In this document: positions 53,190-62,195 of the stretch, in pieces
How positions within the stretch are numbered: the first letter of the stretch is position 1
Layout of the letters: the number at the start of each line of letters is the position of its first letter
Source: an uncultured Actinomycetes bacterium
GTDB taxonomy: Bacteria > Actinomycetota > Acidimicrobiia > Acidimicrobiales > Ilumatobacteraceae
DNA length: 64,000 bases
Assembly (NCBI GenBank): GCA_903872155.1
Contig: CAIQJP010000093.1
Location: forward strand, 46,007 to 110,006
Direction: 5' to 3'
The notes under the pieces: model-generated
The model's input: only the letters and a program-made list of their open reading frames with translations
Told to the model about the DNA's origin: nothing
Database searches by the model: none
Translations under genes and position numbers: made by a program

Positions 53190-54311
53190 ATGGCTAAAAG
53201 TATTCCCACTCTTGAAGACCTCGGCGATGTCACCGGTAAGCGAGTTCTGGTTCGCACCGATTTCAACGTTCCGATGGAAGCATCCGCGGATGGAACTCAA
53301 TTAATCACCGATGATTTTCGTATTCGTGCGGCATTACCCACGATCAATTGGTTGACAGAACGAGGCGCGAATGTCGTCTGCGCAAGTCATCTTGGTCGTC
53401 CCAAAGGCGCCGTTGAATCAAAATATTCAATGGACCCTGTGGCGAAGCGCTTGTCAGAACTTGCTCCAGGTGTTGAGTTACTTGAAAACCTTCGTTTTAA
53501 TGCTGGCGAAGAAAAGAATGACGCAACATTTGTGGCAACACTTGTTGAAGGTATTGACATGTACGTCGATGACGCCTTCGGCGCCGCACACCGTGCTCAT
53601 GCCTCGATCGTTGGCCCGCCAAAAACGCTCCCATCGGCGATGGGCCGTTTACTTCAAAAAGAAGTTGAAGTGTTGTTGGCACTGCGTGAAAATCCAAAGC
53701 ATCCATTTGTCGCCGTATTGGGTGGTTCAAAGATCTCCGACAAACTTGGAGTTGTTGAATCACTCTTAAATGTTGTTGATTCGCTCATCATTGGTGGAGC
53801 AATGTGCTTCACATTTTTGGCAGCTCAGGGTTATTCAATTGGCGATTCACTTTTCGAACCCGATCAAGTTGACACTTGCAAGCGTTTGTTGGCTCTCGGT
53901 AAAGCGATTCACCTACCTGATGACATCATCGGATTAGATGCCGATGGAAAATATGCCACGTACGGACGTCGCTTGCCGTCGGGAGCCAAAGGCTTTGATA
54001 TCGGACCAGGTTCGGCTGCCGCATTTAGTGACATCATCATGGAATCTCGAACGGTTTTTTGGAACGGCCCGATGGGCATGTTTGAAGACGAACGTTTTGC
54101 CGGCGGCACTCGTACCGTGGCTCAAGCGATGGCCGACACGAAAGCCTTCACAGTTGTTGGTGGAGGCGACTCGGCCGCGGCGCTTGCACAATTTGGTTTT
54201 GACGATCAGGTTGACCATGTCTCAACAGGTGGCGGAGCGTCACTTGAACTTCTTGAACTTGGCGACTTGCCCGGTCTTGCTGCCTTAAGGGAGGCCCCCA
54301 ATGCCCGCTAA
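53190..54311 (+). CDS. pgk: Phosphoglycerate kinase
   Basis: ATP-generating glycolytic kinase, 373 residues, slightly shorter than the usual 390-400. RVLVRTDFNVPM, ASHLGRPKG, LLENLRFNAGEEKND, DDAFGAAHRAHAS, VAVLGGSKISDK, WNGPMGMFEDERF and VVGGGDSAAAL with VSTGGGASLELLE are all present. The shortening falls in the linker around residues 240-270. It overlaps tpiA by 11 bases. Confidence 0.97.
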   Translation: MAKSIPTLEDLGDVTGKRVLVRTDFNVPMEASADGTQLITDDFRIRAALPTINWLTERGANVVCASHLGRPKGAVESKYSMDPVAKRLSELAPGVELLENLRFNAGEEKNDATFVATLVEGIDMYVDDAFGAAHRAHASIVGPPKTLPSAMGRLLQKEVEVLLALRENPKHPFVAVLGGSKISDKLGVVESLLNVVDSLIIGGAMCFTFLAAQGYSIGDSLFEPDQVDTCKRLLALGKAIHLPDDIIGLDADGKYATYGRRLPSGAKGFDIGPGSAAAFSDIIMESRTVFWNGPMGMFEDERFAGGTRTVAQAMADTKAFTVVGGGDSAAALAQFGFDDQVDHVSTGGGASLELLELGDLPGLAALREAPNAR

Positions 54312-55083
54312 TTCACGTCGACCTTTAATGAGTGGCAACTGGAAGATGAACATGAATCACTATGAAGCGATTCATCTTGTTCAGAAGTTGTCGTATTTGT
54401 TGACTAAAGAAGACTTTGAAAAAGTTGATGTATCCGTGCATCCACCATTCACCGATATCCGCAGCATTCAGACCGTTCTTGAAAGTGACAAGTTGGCGAT
54501 GATGCTTGGAGCTCAGAATTGCCACACCGAAGAGAAGGGCGCCTACACGGGCGAAGTGTCGCCAGCCTTTTTAAGCAAATTAGGAGTGAAGTATGTGATC
54601 TGCGGGCACAGTGAACGTCGTCAGTACTTCGGTGAAACCGATGAACTCGTTGCCGCCAAAGTTGGTGCAGTGGTCAAGTTTCAGATGATCCCCATCGTGT
54701 GTGTTGGAGAAACTCAAGAAGAGCGCGAAGCCCAACAGACCCTGGTGCGAGTTGAATCCCAGCTCAGGGGATCGCTCAAAGGACGCAAGGCCGACGATTT
54801 CACGACGCTCGTGATTGCTTACGAACCGATTTGGGCCATCGGAACCGGCCTCACCGCAACAGCCCAAGATGCCCAGGAAGTGTGTCATCACATTCGGTCA
54901 GTGGTTCGGACCGAGTGGGGTAGTGAAGCGGCCGAGAAAGTTCGCATCCAATATGGCGGTTCAGTCAAGGCTGGCAATGTCGCTGAATTGATGGCACAGC
55001 CAGATATTGATGGTGCCTTGGTCGGAGGGGCAAGTATTGACCCCGATGAATTCGCACGGATCGTGCAATTTAAATCGGTCTAA
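54301..55083 (+). CDS. tpiA: Triosephosphate isomerase
   Basis: Glycolytic isomerase, 260 residues. MSGNWKMNMNHYEA (Lys), electrophile His in YVICGHSERRQYF, base Glu in VIAYEPIWAIGTGLTA, and phosphate loop YGGSVKAGNVAELM then DGALVGGASIDPDEF. ATG within the last codons of pgk. No terminator is apparent before the downstream permease gene, which has its own -10 hexamer at 55118. Confidence 0.97.
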   Translation: MPANSRRPLMSGNWKMNMNHYEAIHLVQKLSYLLTKEDFEKVDVSVHPPFTDIRSIQTVLESDKLAMMLGAQNCHTEEKGAYTGEVSPAFLSKLGVKYVICGHSERRQYFGETDELVAAKVGAVVKFQMIPIVCVGETQEEREAQQTLVRVESQLRGSLKGRKADDFTTLVIAYEPIWAIGTGLTATAQDAQEVCHHIRSVVRTEWGSEAAEKVRIQYGGSVKAGNVAELMAQPDIDGALVGGASIDPDEFARIVQFKSV

Positions 55084-55117
55084 AAGTTCGGCGTACGACG
55101 AACCGATTCAAGTGTTC

Positions 55118-55123
55118 TATGCT
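55118..55123 (+). promoter_or_regulatory. Leaderless-type -10 element (TATGCT)
   Basis: TATGCT ends six bases before GTG 55130 of the first peptide-transporter permease gene. Confidence 0.45.
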
Positions 55124-55129
55124 TGAAAT

Positions 55130-56125
55130 GTGGCCGGAATGGATACTCAGTTAATGGAACCGGTTGACACTCGAGACGACAGTATGGATTCTGCTGGATT
55201 GTCCCCGTGGCAACTTGGGATGCGACGATTTCGGAAGGGTCGTCTGGGTGTTATCGCTTTTTGGGTCGTGTTTTTCTTTGTGTTCGTGGCAATTTTCGCT
55301 CCGATAATCGTTCGATTGCTCAATGTTGATCCGTACGCACTTGATCGCAACTCAATTAATGATTTCGGTCTTCCAAAAGGACCCCTCGGAAGTATGTCCT
55401 GGAATCATCCTTTAGGGGTCGAACCAGGAACAGGTCGAGATATTTTGGGTCGCTTGATCTACGGAACTCGGATCTCGCTGTTGATTGGTGCAGTAGGCAC
55501 GTTGTTGAGCACCGGAGTCGGAGTCATTTTGGGTATGGTCGCCGGTTTGCGCCGAGGCTGGATTGATTCATTCATTAGTCGTATCGGTGATGTTGCCCTG
55601 GCGTTCCCGTCGCTCTTGCTCATTATTGCTTTGGCCAATCCCATGACTCAACGGCTTGAGAGTTGGGGCGTTCCGAGAGGCAACACCGCCAAGTTGACCT
55701 ATATTCTCGCCATTTTGACCATTTTCGGGTGGGTGTATATGGCTCGTCTCGTACGCGGACAGGTGCTGTCGCTCCGAGAAAGAGATTTCGTGGAGGCGGC
55801 CCGATCTTTTGGAGCGGGAACTTGTCATTTGGTCTTTAAACAGTTGTTGCCAAACCTGTGGCCACAGATCATTATTTTTGTTGCGATGAGCCTGCCCGGC
55901 TACGTCGCCCTTGAGGCCACTTTGTCATTCCTAGGAGTCGGACTTCAGGCTCCCACCGCCTCGTGGGGGATCATGCTTGGCGATTCTGTTCGGTATTACC
56001 GAACAGACACTGCGTACCTTTTCATTCCAGGAGGAGCCTTGCTTCTCTTGGTTTTGGGCTTTAACTTGCTTGCCGACGGACTTCGTGACGCCTTTGACCC
56101 ACGAAGCGACCGTCAACAGTTATAG
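55130..56125 (+). CDS. Oligopeptide ABC transporter permease (DppC/OppC type)
   Basis: Inner-membrane permease of 331 residues with about six hydrophobic segments. It starts with an OppC-like N-terminal region (SPWQLGMRRFRKGRLGVIAFWVVFFFVFVAIFAP), and has GTDxxGRD-like PGTGRDILGRLIYGTRISL, the EAA loop EAARSFGAGTCHLVFKQLLPN and the C-terminal SFLGVGLQAPTASWGIML. Pairs with the DppB-type permease encoded downstream of the binding protein. Being separated from dppB by the substrate-binding gene is unusual. Confidence 0.92.
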   Translation: MAGMDTQLMEPVDTRDDSMDSAGLSPWQLGMRRFRKGRLGVIAFWVVFFFVFVAIFAPIIVRLLNVDPYALDRNSINDFGLPKGPLGSMSWNHPLGVEPGTGRDILGRLIYGTRISLLIGAVGTLLSTGVGVILGMVAGLRRGWIDSFISRIGDVALAFPSLLLIIALANPMTQRLESWGVPRGNTAKLTYILAILTIFGWVYMARLVRGQVLSLRERDFVEAARSFGAGTCHLVFKQLLPNLWPQIIIFVAMSLPGYVALEATLSFLGVGLQAPTASWGIMLGDSVRYYRTDTAYLFIPGGALLLLVLGFNLLADGLRDAFDPRSDRQQL

Positions 56126-56174
56126 GTGAAATGTCATTTCTCATGTCATTTTCTTAACTGAAGCAATATCGGAC

Positions 56175-56180
56175 TAAGGT
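56175..56180 (+). promoter_or_regulatory. Possible -10 element upstream of the peptide-binding protein (TAAGGT)
   Basis: TAAGGT at about 56175-56180 lies inside a small inverted repeat (CTAAG-GTAAATT-CTTAG) 55 bases before the ATG. The strong purine-rich AAGGGGGAAG ribosome binding site follows. Confidence 0.25.
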
Positions 56181-56232
56181 AAATTCTTAGTAAATAAGCA
56201 AACCGTCTGAAAACGGTGAAAAGGGGGAAGTT

Positions 56233-57999
56233 ATGAAACGTAATCGAATCATTGCTGCCATCGCTACCGCAGCAATTCTTATATCCGCTTGCGGCGGTTC
56301 TGGAAACGGAACGACAAGTGGTGAAGAAAGTGGCGGTCGTTCAGCAACTGCTGACGGCATTAAGGACGGAGGAACGTTGTATGTTCTGACTTTCCAAGAA
56401 GGAGCATCAAACCTAGATCCGCAACGTGTGTACACCGGAGCAGAACTAGGAGCCTACGGTTCAACCTACGCTCGTACGTTGACCTCGTACGTTCCTGCTG
56501 CTGGTAAAGACGGAGCTGGCGTTGAACCAGATATGGCAACCGACCTCGGAACACACTCAGACGACTTGAAAACTTGGTCGTTTACTTTGCGTGATGGTGT
56601 GACATGGGAAGATGGAACTGACGTCACCTGTGGCGACATCGCCTACGGAATTTCTCGTACGTTTGCTGCTGAAGTGACTGCCGGTGAAGGCCCGATGTAT
56701 GCAACGACATACCTCGATATCCCTGAAGGTGATTCGGATTTCGGTAGTGCCTACCCAGGACCTTGGTTGGCGACTGCTGATCAACAAGCATTGTTTGACA
56801 AGGCCGTCGCTTGCGATGGCAAGACGATCACCTTCTCTTTGAAGGTTCCGGTTGCTGACTTTGCATACACCGTGTCGTTGCTTGCTTTCGGACCAGTTCC
56901 GAAGGCTCAAGACACCGCTGATCAGTACGCATTGAAGCCTTTCTCCAATGGACCCTTCAAGATTGAATCGTACGAACCTGGTAAGGAAATGGTGATGGTT
57001 CGTAACGAGAACTGGAACCCAGAATCAGACCCGGTGCGCAAGCCGCACGTCGACAAGATCATTTGGCAGTACGGACTTGATGAAGCTGTAATTGACGAGC
57101 GCATGCTCGCCGATTCGGGTGACGACAAGAATGCGATTGTTTACGGCGGAATTCAAGCAGAAAATCTTCAAACCGTTTTCGGCGATGACTCGTTGAAGGA
57201 CCGCCGCACCGACGGCTTTGATGGTTTCGTTTCGTACACCATGTTCAACAACGAAACAGTCAATTGCATCGAAGTCCGTCAGGCAATTTGGTTGGGTCTC
57301 GATCGTGAAGCCCTTCGTACAGCTGCCGGTGGACCTTTCACTGGCGAATTTGCCAAGAGCTTTGTGGCTCCTTTGTTGGCGACCGACTACGCACCCGCAA
57401 AATTGGTTGATGGCCTCAATGAAGATGGAACTCCAAATCTTGAAGCCGCTAAGGCAGCACTCGAGAAGGCAAAAACCTCTTGCCCAGACGTATACGCAAA
57501 AGCAACGGGAGACGGACTTCGCTTTGATCACCCCGACTCCGACGCGTGGAAGAAGAACATTGCGATTTGGATTGACTCAATGAAGGCAGTCGGTGTCACC
57601 ATCATTGACAACCCGATTGAGCCGTCCAAGTACTACGCCACCATTAACGGAGATCGTGGAGACATTATGCGTTCCGGTTGGGCTGCCGACTGGGCGAATG
57701 CTTCAACGGTTATTCCCGAACTCTTTGGCAAGGGTGGTGGCTTTAACTACACCAACAACGAGAGCGATCCTAATTTCGCCGCCTTTGACGAGAAGGTCCA
57801 ATCGGCCAAGGCCGAAACCGATCGCGCTAAGCAGGCAACTTTGTGGAAAGAACTCAACCAAACCATCATTGACAATGTTTGGGCGATTCCAGGTTCGGCT
57901 ACCAAGTCGCAAAACTTGGTGGGCTCAAATGTCCGTCTTGGTTACCAGTGGTTGCCATTCGGTTGGTACAACCTCGGCGCCATTGGCCTAGCTGGCTGA
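56233..57999 (+). CDS. Oligopeptide ABC transporter substrate-binding lipoprotein
   Basis: Family 5 solute-binding protein (588 residues). Signal peptide with lipobox ISACGGS (Cys20), then a Gly/Ser-rich linker and SBP_bac_5 domain: DGGTLYVLTFQEGASNLDPQ, FTLRDGVTWEDGTDVTCGDIAYGISR, VSLLAFGPVPK, GPFKIESYEPGKEMVMVRNENW, EVRQAIWLGLDREALR. The ATG has a strong AGGGGGAAG ribosome binding site. It is the second gene of the transporter operon and is followed by a perfect 16-bp hairpin before the next permease gene. Peptide specificity cannot be read from the sequence. Confidence 0.93.
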   Translation: MKRNRIIAAIATAAILISACGGSGNGTTSGEESGGRSATADGIKDGGTLYVLTFQEGASNLDPQRVYTGAELGAYGSTYARTLTSYVPAAGKDGAGVEPDMATDLGTHSDDLKTWSFTLRDGVTWEDGTDVTCGDIAYGISRTFAAEVTAGEGPMYATTYLDIPEGDSDFGSAYPGPWLATADQQALFDKAVACDGKTITFSLKVPVADFAYTVSLLAFGPVPKAQDTADQYALKPFSNGPFKIESYEPGKEMVMVRNENWNPESDPVRKPHVDKIIWQYGLDEAVIDERMLADSGDDKNAIVYGGIQAENLQTVFGDDSLKDRRTDGFDGFVSYTMFNNETVNCIEVRQAIWLGLDREALRTAAGGPFTGEFAKSFVAPLLATDYAPAKLVDGLNEDGTPNLEAAKAALEKAKTSCPDVYAKATGDGLRFDHPDSDAWKKNIAIWIDSMKAVGVTIIDNPIEPSKYYATINGDRGDIMRSGWAADWANASTVIPELFGKGGGFNYTNNESDPNFAAFDEKVQSAKAETDRAKQATLWKELNQTIIDNVWAIPGSATKSQNLVGSNVRLGYQWLPFGWYNLGAIGLAG

Positions 58000-58012
58000 G
58001 AAGTGAAATGAG

Positions 58013-58052
58013 TTGGTGGTGATCAACATCGAAAGCTGTTGATCACCACCAA
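58013..58052. repeat. Perfect 16-bp inverted repeat between binding protein and dppB-type permease
   Basis: Arms TTGGTGGTGATCAACA and the complement with an eight-base TCGAAAGC loop. There is no U-tract after it on either strand, so it looks like an mRNA-stabilising or attenuating stem within the operon rather than a full terminator. Confidence 0.8.
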
Positions 58053-58068
58053 CCAATCAGTTTGACTT

Positions 58069-59058
58069 ATGTTTTTCTTCGTCGCCCGCCGATCGTTTTT
58101 CGCTGTCATCTTGCTATTTGTTGTCAGCATTTTTACTTTTTGGATTTTTTCTGCTCTCCCAGCTGATCCAGCGGCGCTCACTTGTGGCAAGAACTGTCGA
58201 CCCGAAGTCATTGAGGCCAATCGAGCCCGGCTTGGATACGACAAGCCTTTCATCGAACAATACGGCTCGTATATGAAGGGAATCTTCGCCGGTCGCACCT
58301 ATGGCGAAGATGAGTCGGGTGTTCATTGCTCAGCCCCTTCGCTTGGTTATTCGTACGATCGTCACGAGTGCGTCACCAGTCTCGTTGCCAAAACTCTTCC
58401 GGTGACTGCGTCGATCGCTATTGGAGCCTTCGTCCTATGGATGTTTTTCGGCATTGCACTCGGAACGATGGCGGCACTACGGCGCGGAAAGTGGCCGGAC
58501 CATTTCGCCACAGTTTTTAGTGTTGTTGGAATTAGTTTTCCGTCATTTTTTCTTGGTTTGCTCTCGATTTTGATTTTTGTTATTTGGACAAATATTTTGC
58601 CCTTTCCGCAATATGTCGGAATCACCGAGAATCCTTTCAAATGGTTCACGGCGCTCATCCTTCCTTGGACTGTGCTCGCTGTTCTTTCGGCGTCGACGTA
58701 TATACGAATGACTCGTAATGGAATATTGGAAGTCATGAATGAAGAATTTGTTCGTTTAGGAATCGCTAAAGGACTCCCGAGACGAACCTTGATTGTGAAG
58801 TATGTTCTTCGAGCAGCGCTCACTCCGATTGCCACCATCGCCGGAATTGACTTGGCGTTTCTGTTAGGGGGAGCTCTCGTGACCGAGAGTGTCTTCAATC
58901 TTCCGGGTCTCGGAAAACTCACTCTCGCAGCAGTTATTAACTCAGACTTGCCGATTTTGGTAGCAACTACTTTGGTCGCAGCAGTGTTTATCGTTGTTGC
59001 CAATGCTGTTGTTGACATCATGTACGGATTTCTTGATCCGAGAGTGCGGTCAAAATGA
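58069..59058 (+). CDS. Oligopeptide ABC transporter permease (DppB/OppB type)
   Basis: Permease of 329 residues. The N-terminal part [34 protein letters not shown] and the segment [18 protein letters not shown] are typical OppB. The EAA loop is [30 protein letters not shown], and the C-terminal [54 protein letters not shown] matches family. Stop overlaps the next ATPase gene by four bases (ATGA). Confidence 0.94.
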   Translation: MFFFVARRSFFAVILLFVVSIFTFWIFSALPADPAALTCGKNCRPEVIEANRARLGYDKPFIEQYGSYMKGIFAGRTYGEDESGVHCSAPSLGYSYDRHECVTSLVAKTLPVTASIAIGAFVLWMFFGIALGTMAALRRGKWPDHFATVFSVVGISFPSFFLGLLSILIFVIWTNILPFPQYVGITENPFKWFTALILPWTVLAVLSASTYIRMTRNGILEVMNEEFVRLGIAKGLPRRTLIVKYVLRAALTPIATIAGIDLAFLLGGALVTESVFNLPGLGKLTLAAVINSDLPILVATTLVAAVFIVVANAVVDIMYGFLDPRVRSK

Positions 59059-60062
59059 ACGAGCCTCTGTTATCTGTTCGTGATTTACATGTGGGTTTCG
59101 GTACCAGCGAAGGCGAAGTCCAAGCAGTTCGCGGGGTGTCCTTTGATATTCATAAAGGTGAAACCCTGGCAATAGTCGGGGAAAGTGGCTCTGGAAAATC
59201 AGTCACAGCAAGCGCAATTATGCGACTCAATTTCGGGGCAGATGTTCGCGTTTCTGGATCGGCCAATTTTGACGGTCAAGAAATTTTGACGATGACAGAG
59301 GATGAAATTCGTTCATTGCGCGGACGTGATATTGCGATGATTTTTCAAGATCCCCTCACTGCACTAAATCCTTTTTATACCGTCGGACATCAAATTGCCG
59401 AGGCCTACGCAGTCCATCACCCTGAGACTTCTAAAAAGGAATTGCGTGCCATTGCGCTCGACGCAATTACAAAAGTGGGAATTCCCGAACCCGTCAAGAG
59501 ATTCAAACAATATCCACATGAATTCTCAGGCGGTATGCGTCAGCGCATTGTTATTGCGATGGCTTTGATCAATCGTCCAAAACTCCTCATCGCCGATGAA
59601 CCGACAACTGCTCTCGACGTTACGGTGCAAGCGCAAATTCTCGACCTCATCGCCATGATGCAAGAGGAACATGGCTCTGCAGTCATTTTGATCACTCATG
59701 ACCTCGGTGTCGTTGCAGAAATTACGGAGCGAGTTCTCGTCATGTATGCGGGACGACTGGTTGAGTCTGCATCTGTTATTGATGCCTTCGGTGCTCCAGC
59801 GCATCCCTATACACGCGGTCTTTTGAACTCGGTCAAGAGTTTAGATTCTGATCGTCATAGTCGTCTCGAACCAATTCCTGGTACTCCGCCTTCTCTCATC
59901 GATCTTCCTTCTGGCTGTCCTTTCCACTCTCGTTGTCGTTACGCCGAATCGCTCCATGGCAAATGTTCTTCGGAAGTTCCTGAGTTGAAAGCCGTTGGAA
60001 ACAGTTGGTCAGCGTGTCATCTGCCAGTTGAAGTCCTCGCGGCGAGATTGAAGGATTCGTGA
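59055..60062 (+). CDS. Oligopeptide ABC transporter ATPase (DppD/OppD type)
   Basis: ATPase of 335 residues. Walker [18 protein letters not shown]-loop [14 protein letters not shown], signature [15 protein letters not shown], Walker [16 protein letters not shown]-loop ITHDLGV. C-terminal oligopeptide extension [21 protein letters not shown] with Cys residues. ATGA overlaps on both sides join it to dppB- and dppF-type genes. Confidence 0.96.
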   Translation: MNEPLLSVRDLHVGFGTSEGEVQAVRGVSFDIHKGETLAIVGESGSGKSVTASAIMRLNFGADVRVSGSANFDGQEILTMTEDEIRSLRGRDIAMIFQDPLTALNPFYTVGHQIAEAYAVHHPETSKKELRAIALDAITKVGIPEPVKRFKQYPHEFSGGMRQRIVIAMALINRPKLLIADEPTTALDVTVQAQILDLIAMMQEEHGSAVILITHDLGVVAEITERVLVMYAGRLVESASVIDAFGAPAHPYTRGLLNSVKSLDSDRHSRLEPIPGTPPSLIDLPSGCPFHSRCRYAESLHGKCSSEVPELKAVGNSWSACHLPVEVLAARLKDS

Positions 60063-61042
60063 TGAGTGACGACGTCGTCCTACAAGCATTTGATCTGAAG
60101 AAGCATTTTCCGACCGGCGCATCAAAACTGCTTCAGCGACCAACTCAGTTGGTGCAAGCCGTCGATGGAGTATCTCTTTCTCTTCGGCGCGGCACGACAT
60201 TGGCTGTTGTCGGCGAATCGGGATGTGGAAAATCCACGCTTGCGCGCTTGTTGGCTCGACTTATTGAACCTACGTCGGGTTCAGTAGTTCTCAATGGGGT
60301 CGACATCACTGCAGCAACATCAAGAGAAATGTTGAAGATGCGACGCGAAATTCAAGTGGTCTTTCAAGATCCTTATGCGTGCCTCAATCCTCGCCACAGC
60401 ATTGGGCAAAGTATTGGAACACCGATTCGGATTCAAAAGACTATGTCTCGTGCCGATGAACGCCATCGAGTATTTGAATTGATGGAACTTGTGGGACTGA
60501 GTGCAGAGCATTACAACCGATTCCCTCACGAGTTCTCCGGCGGTCAACGACAGCGAGCCGGAATTGCTCGAGCTCTCGCGTTGAAGCCAAAGGTGATTGT
60601 GGCCGACGAGCCCGTTTCGGCCCTCGACGTGTCGATTCAGGCTCAAATTTTGAACCTGCTCGAAAAGCTGCAAGCCGATCTTGAATTGTCGTACGTCTTT
60701 ATCGCCCACGACCTCTCTGTCGTGCGCCACATCGCCGACGAGGTCGCTGTGATGTATCTCGGCAAGATTGTGGAGATCGGGACACCAGAGGACGTCTACG
60801 GGGCTCCAGCGCACCCGTATACCAAGGCCTTGATGTCTGCTGTCCCAGTGCCAAATCCTCAATCTGGAGCCAAGCGCAAGAGGATCATTCTGACCGGCGA
60901 CGTACCAAGCCCGGTCAACCCTCCGTCTGGTTGTCGTTTCCGGACCCGTTGCCCCAAAGTTCAGGACATCTGCGCGGTAGACGAGCCAATGTTGATTGAT
61001 CGCGGACAAGGTCACCCTGTGGCCTGCCATTTCCCCGACTGA
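60059..61042 (+). CDS. Oligopeptide ABC transporter ATPase (DppF/OppF type)
   Basis: Second ATPase, 327 residues. [75 protein letters not shown], and the C-terminal [21 protein letters not shown]ys-rich segment. Pairs with the DppD-type subunit. Last gene of the transporter operon; secG starts about 20 bases further with its own promoter-like hexamer. Confidence 0.96.
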   Translation: MMSDDVVLQAFDLKKHFPTGASKLLQRPTQLVQAVDGVSLSLRRGTTLAVVGESGCGKSTLARLLARLIEPTSGSVVLNGVDITAATSREMLKMRREIQVVFQDPYACLNPRHSIGQSIGTPIRIQKTMSRADERHRVFELMELVGLSAEHYNRFPHEFSGGQRQRAGIARALALKPKVIVADEPVSALDVSIQAQILNLLEKLQADLELSYVFIAHDLSVVRHIADEVAVMYLGKIVEIGTPEDVYGAPAHPYTKALMSAVPVPNPQSGAKRKRIILTGDVPSPVNPPSGCRFRTRCPKVQDICAVDEPMLIDRGQGHPVACHFPD

Positions 61043-61048
61043 AGCCAC

Positions 61049-61054
61049 TAGGCT
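61049..61054 (+). promoter_or_regulatory. -10-like element for secG (TAGGCT)
   Basis: TAGGCT ends eight bases before GTG 61063. Confidence 0.35.
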
Positions 61055-61062
61055 GTTCAACC

Positions 61063-61302
61063 GTGCGTGACATCGTGATGTACATAATGGTTTTCATCAA
61101 TGTGGTTTCCATGTTTGGCATGGTTGCCACGATTTTGATGCACAGCGGTAAGGGCGGGGGACTGTCCGATATGTTCGGCGGTGGCAGCGGTGCTGGCCTC
61201 GGTTCGGCTGCTGCTGAAAAGAACCTCAACCGAATCACGTTCGTGATTGCGCTGGTTTGGATCATCTCGATTCTTTCTCTCGGATTTCTTCTCACCAAGT
61301 AA
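61063..61302 (+). CDS. secG: Preprotein translocase subunit SecG
   Basis: Small 79-residue subunit of the SecYEG channel. Two membrane segments (about residues 4-26 and 54-77) around a Gly-rich loop HSGKGGGLSDMFGGGSGAGLGSAAAEKNL, a hallmark of SecG. GTG start. The gap-pgk-tpi-secG order is standard in actinobacteria, but here a peptide transporter is inserted between tpiA and secG. A tRNA-Leu gene follows. Confidence 0.95.
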   Translation: MRDIVMYIMVFINVVSMFGMVATILMHSGKGGGLSDMFGGGSGAGLGSAAAEKNLNRITFVIALVWIISILSLGFLLTK

Positions 61303-61320
61303 GAGATCAGACACACGCAG

Positions 61321-61349
61321 TTGGGCGACTTTAGGTCGACCGATAGAGT
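61321..61349 (+). promoter_or_regulatory. Promoter of the tRNA-Leu gene
   Basis: TTGGGC (61321-61326) and TAGAGT (61344-61349) with a 17-base spacer, 11 bases before the tRNA. Confidence 0.5.
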
Positions 61350-61360
61350 TTCAACACCAC

Positions 61361-61447
61361 GTCGAAGTGGCGGAATAGGCAGACGCGCTAGCTTGAGGGG
61401 CTAGTGATCGTAAGATCGTGGGGGTTCAAGTCCCCCCTTCGACACCA
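61361..61447 (+). tRNA. tRNA-Leu (anticodon GAG), CCA encoded
   Basis: Class II tRNA. Acceptor GTCGAAG/CTTCGAC, anticodon stem CTAGC/GCTAG with loop TTGAGGG (anticodon GAG, CUC/CUU codons), long variable arm with a GATC-GTAA-GATC stem, T arm GGGGG-TTCAAGT-CCCCC, discriminator A and CCA at 61445-61447. It lies just after secG, as in many bacteria. Fully regular, in contrast to the atypical tRNA at 33196. Confidence 0.95.
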
Positions 61448-61454
61448 CATTTTT

Positions 61455-62081
61455 CTACTGGTGCAGGTTGTTTTGGATGGCCTCAAGTAGATGCGGGAAT
61501 TCGTTCAGTGCTGGAAATTGAGGAAATTCTTTGATCACATTGTCGGGTGCGTGGAATAGAAATCCAGCATCGGCAGCTCCCAACATTGCTGTGTCGTTGT
61601 ACGAGTCTCCGGCAGCGATGATGCGGTAGTTCAGGGCTTTAAAGGCTTCAACTGCATGTCGTTTTTGGTCAACCTGACGAAGTTCGAAGTCGATAATCCG
61701 GTCATTCTCAACGATCAATCGGTGACTGAACAGAGTCGGCATACCGAGTTGGCGCATAAATGGCCGGCCGAACTGTTCAAAAGTGTCCGAAAGAATGATG
61801 ACTTGCGATATTTCTCGCAACGCATTTAAAAAGTCAAGAGCGCCAGGAAGCGGGCGCAAGGTAGCAATGACCTGTTCGATAGCACTCATGGTCAGCCCGT
61901 GTTCGTCGAGAATCGCTAAGCGCTGCCTCATGAGGAGGTCGTAATCGGGTTCATCACGGGTGGTCCGTCGCAATTCGGGGATTCCAGTGGTTTCAGCCAC
62001 TGCTATCCAAATTTCTGGGATAAGAACGCCTTCAAGATCAAGCGTGACGATCGTTTGATGAGCTTGCTGCGCAACGGCCAT
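61455..62081 (-). CDS. thrH: ThrH-like HAD phosphatase (phosphoserine/phosphohomoserine phosphotransferase)
   Basis: HAD-superfamily protein of 208 residues. Motif I is TLDLEGVLIPEIWIAVAETTGI, a DxE variant; DEPDYDLLMRQRLAILDEHGL follows; motif II/III region VIILSDTFEQFGRPFMRQLGMPTLF and the final IIAAGDSYNDTAMLGAADAGFLFHAPDNVIKEFPQFPAL. This matches Pseudomonas ThrH, which has phosphoserine phosphatase and phosphoserine:homoserine phosphotransferase activity. It may supply serine or threonine synthesis. It diverges from an unrecognised gene pair; GAGAAT is a weak -10 candidate five bases before the ATG. Confidence 0.9.
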   Translation of the reverse strand: MAVAQQAHQTIVTLDLEGVLIPEIWIAVAETTGIPELRRTTRDEPDYDLLMRQRLAILDEHGLTMSAIEQVIATLRPLPGALDFLNALREISQVIILSDTFEQFGRPFMRQLGMPTLFSHRLIVENDRIIDFELRQVDQKRHAVEAFKALNYRIIAAGDSYNDTAMLGAADAGFLFHAPDNVIKEFPQFPALNEFPHLLEAIQNNLHQ

Positions 62082-62195
62082 GACTCATTCTCGCAGAAAT
62101 GTCACGAATTTGGCGATTTCCCGTTATCTAGTTGTGTCCATTGTTGAAGAACAGTTCGTTCAACACCAAAAATCTGTAGTAGTTACTGATCGTGG

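Noticed and set aside
57025..57531. 168-codon minus-strand frame
   Set aside because: Antisense to the peptide-binding protein gene, no motif support.
60320..61060. 246-codon minus-strand frame
   Set aside because: Antisense to the DppF-type ATPase gene, which carries all ABC motifs.
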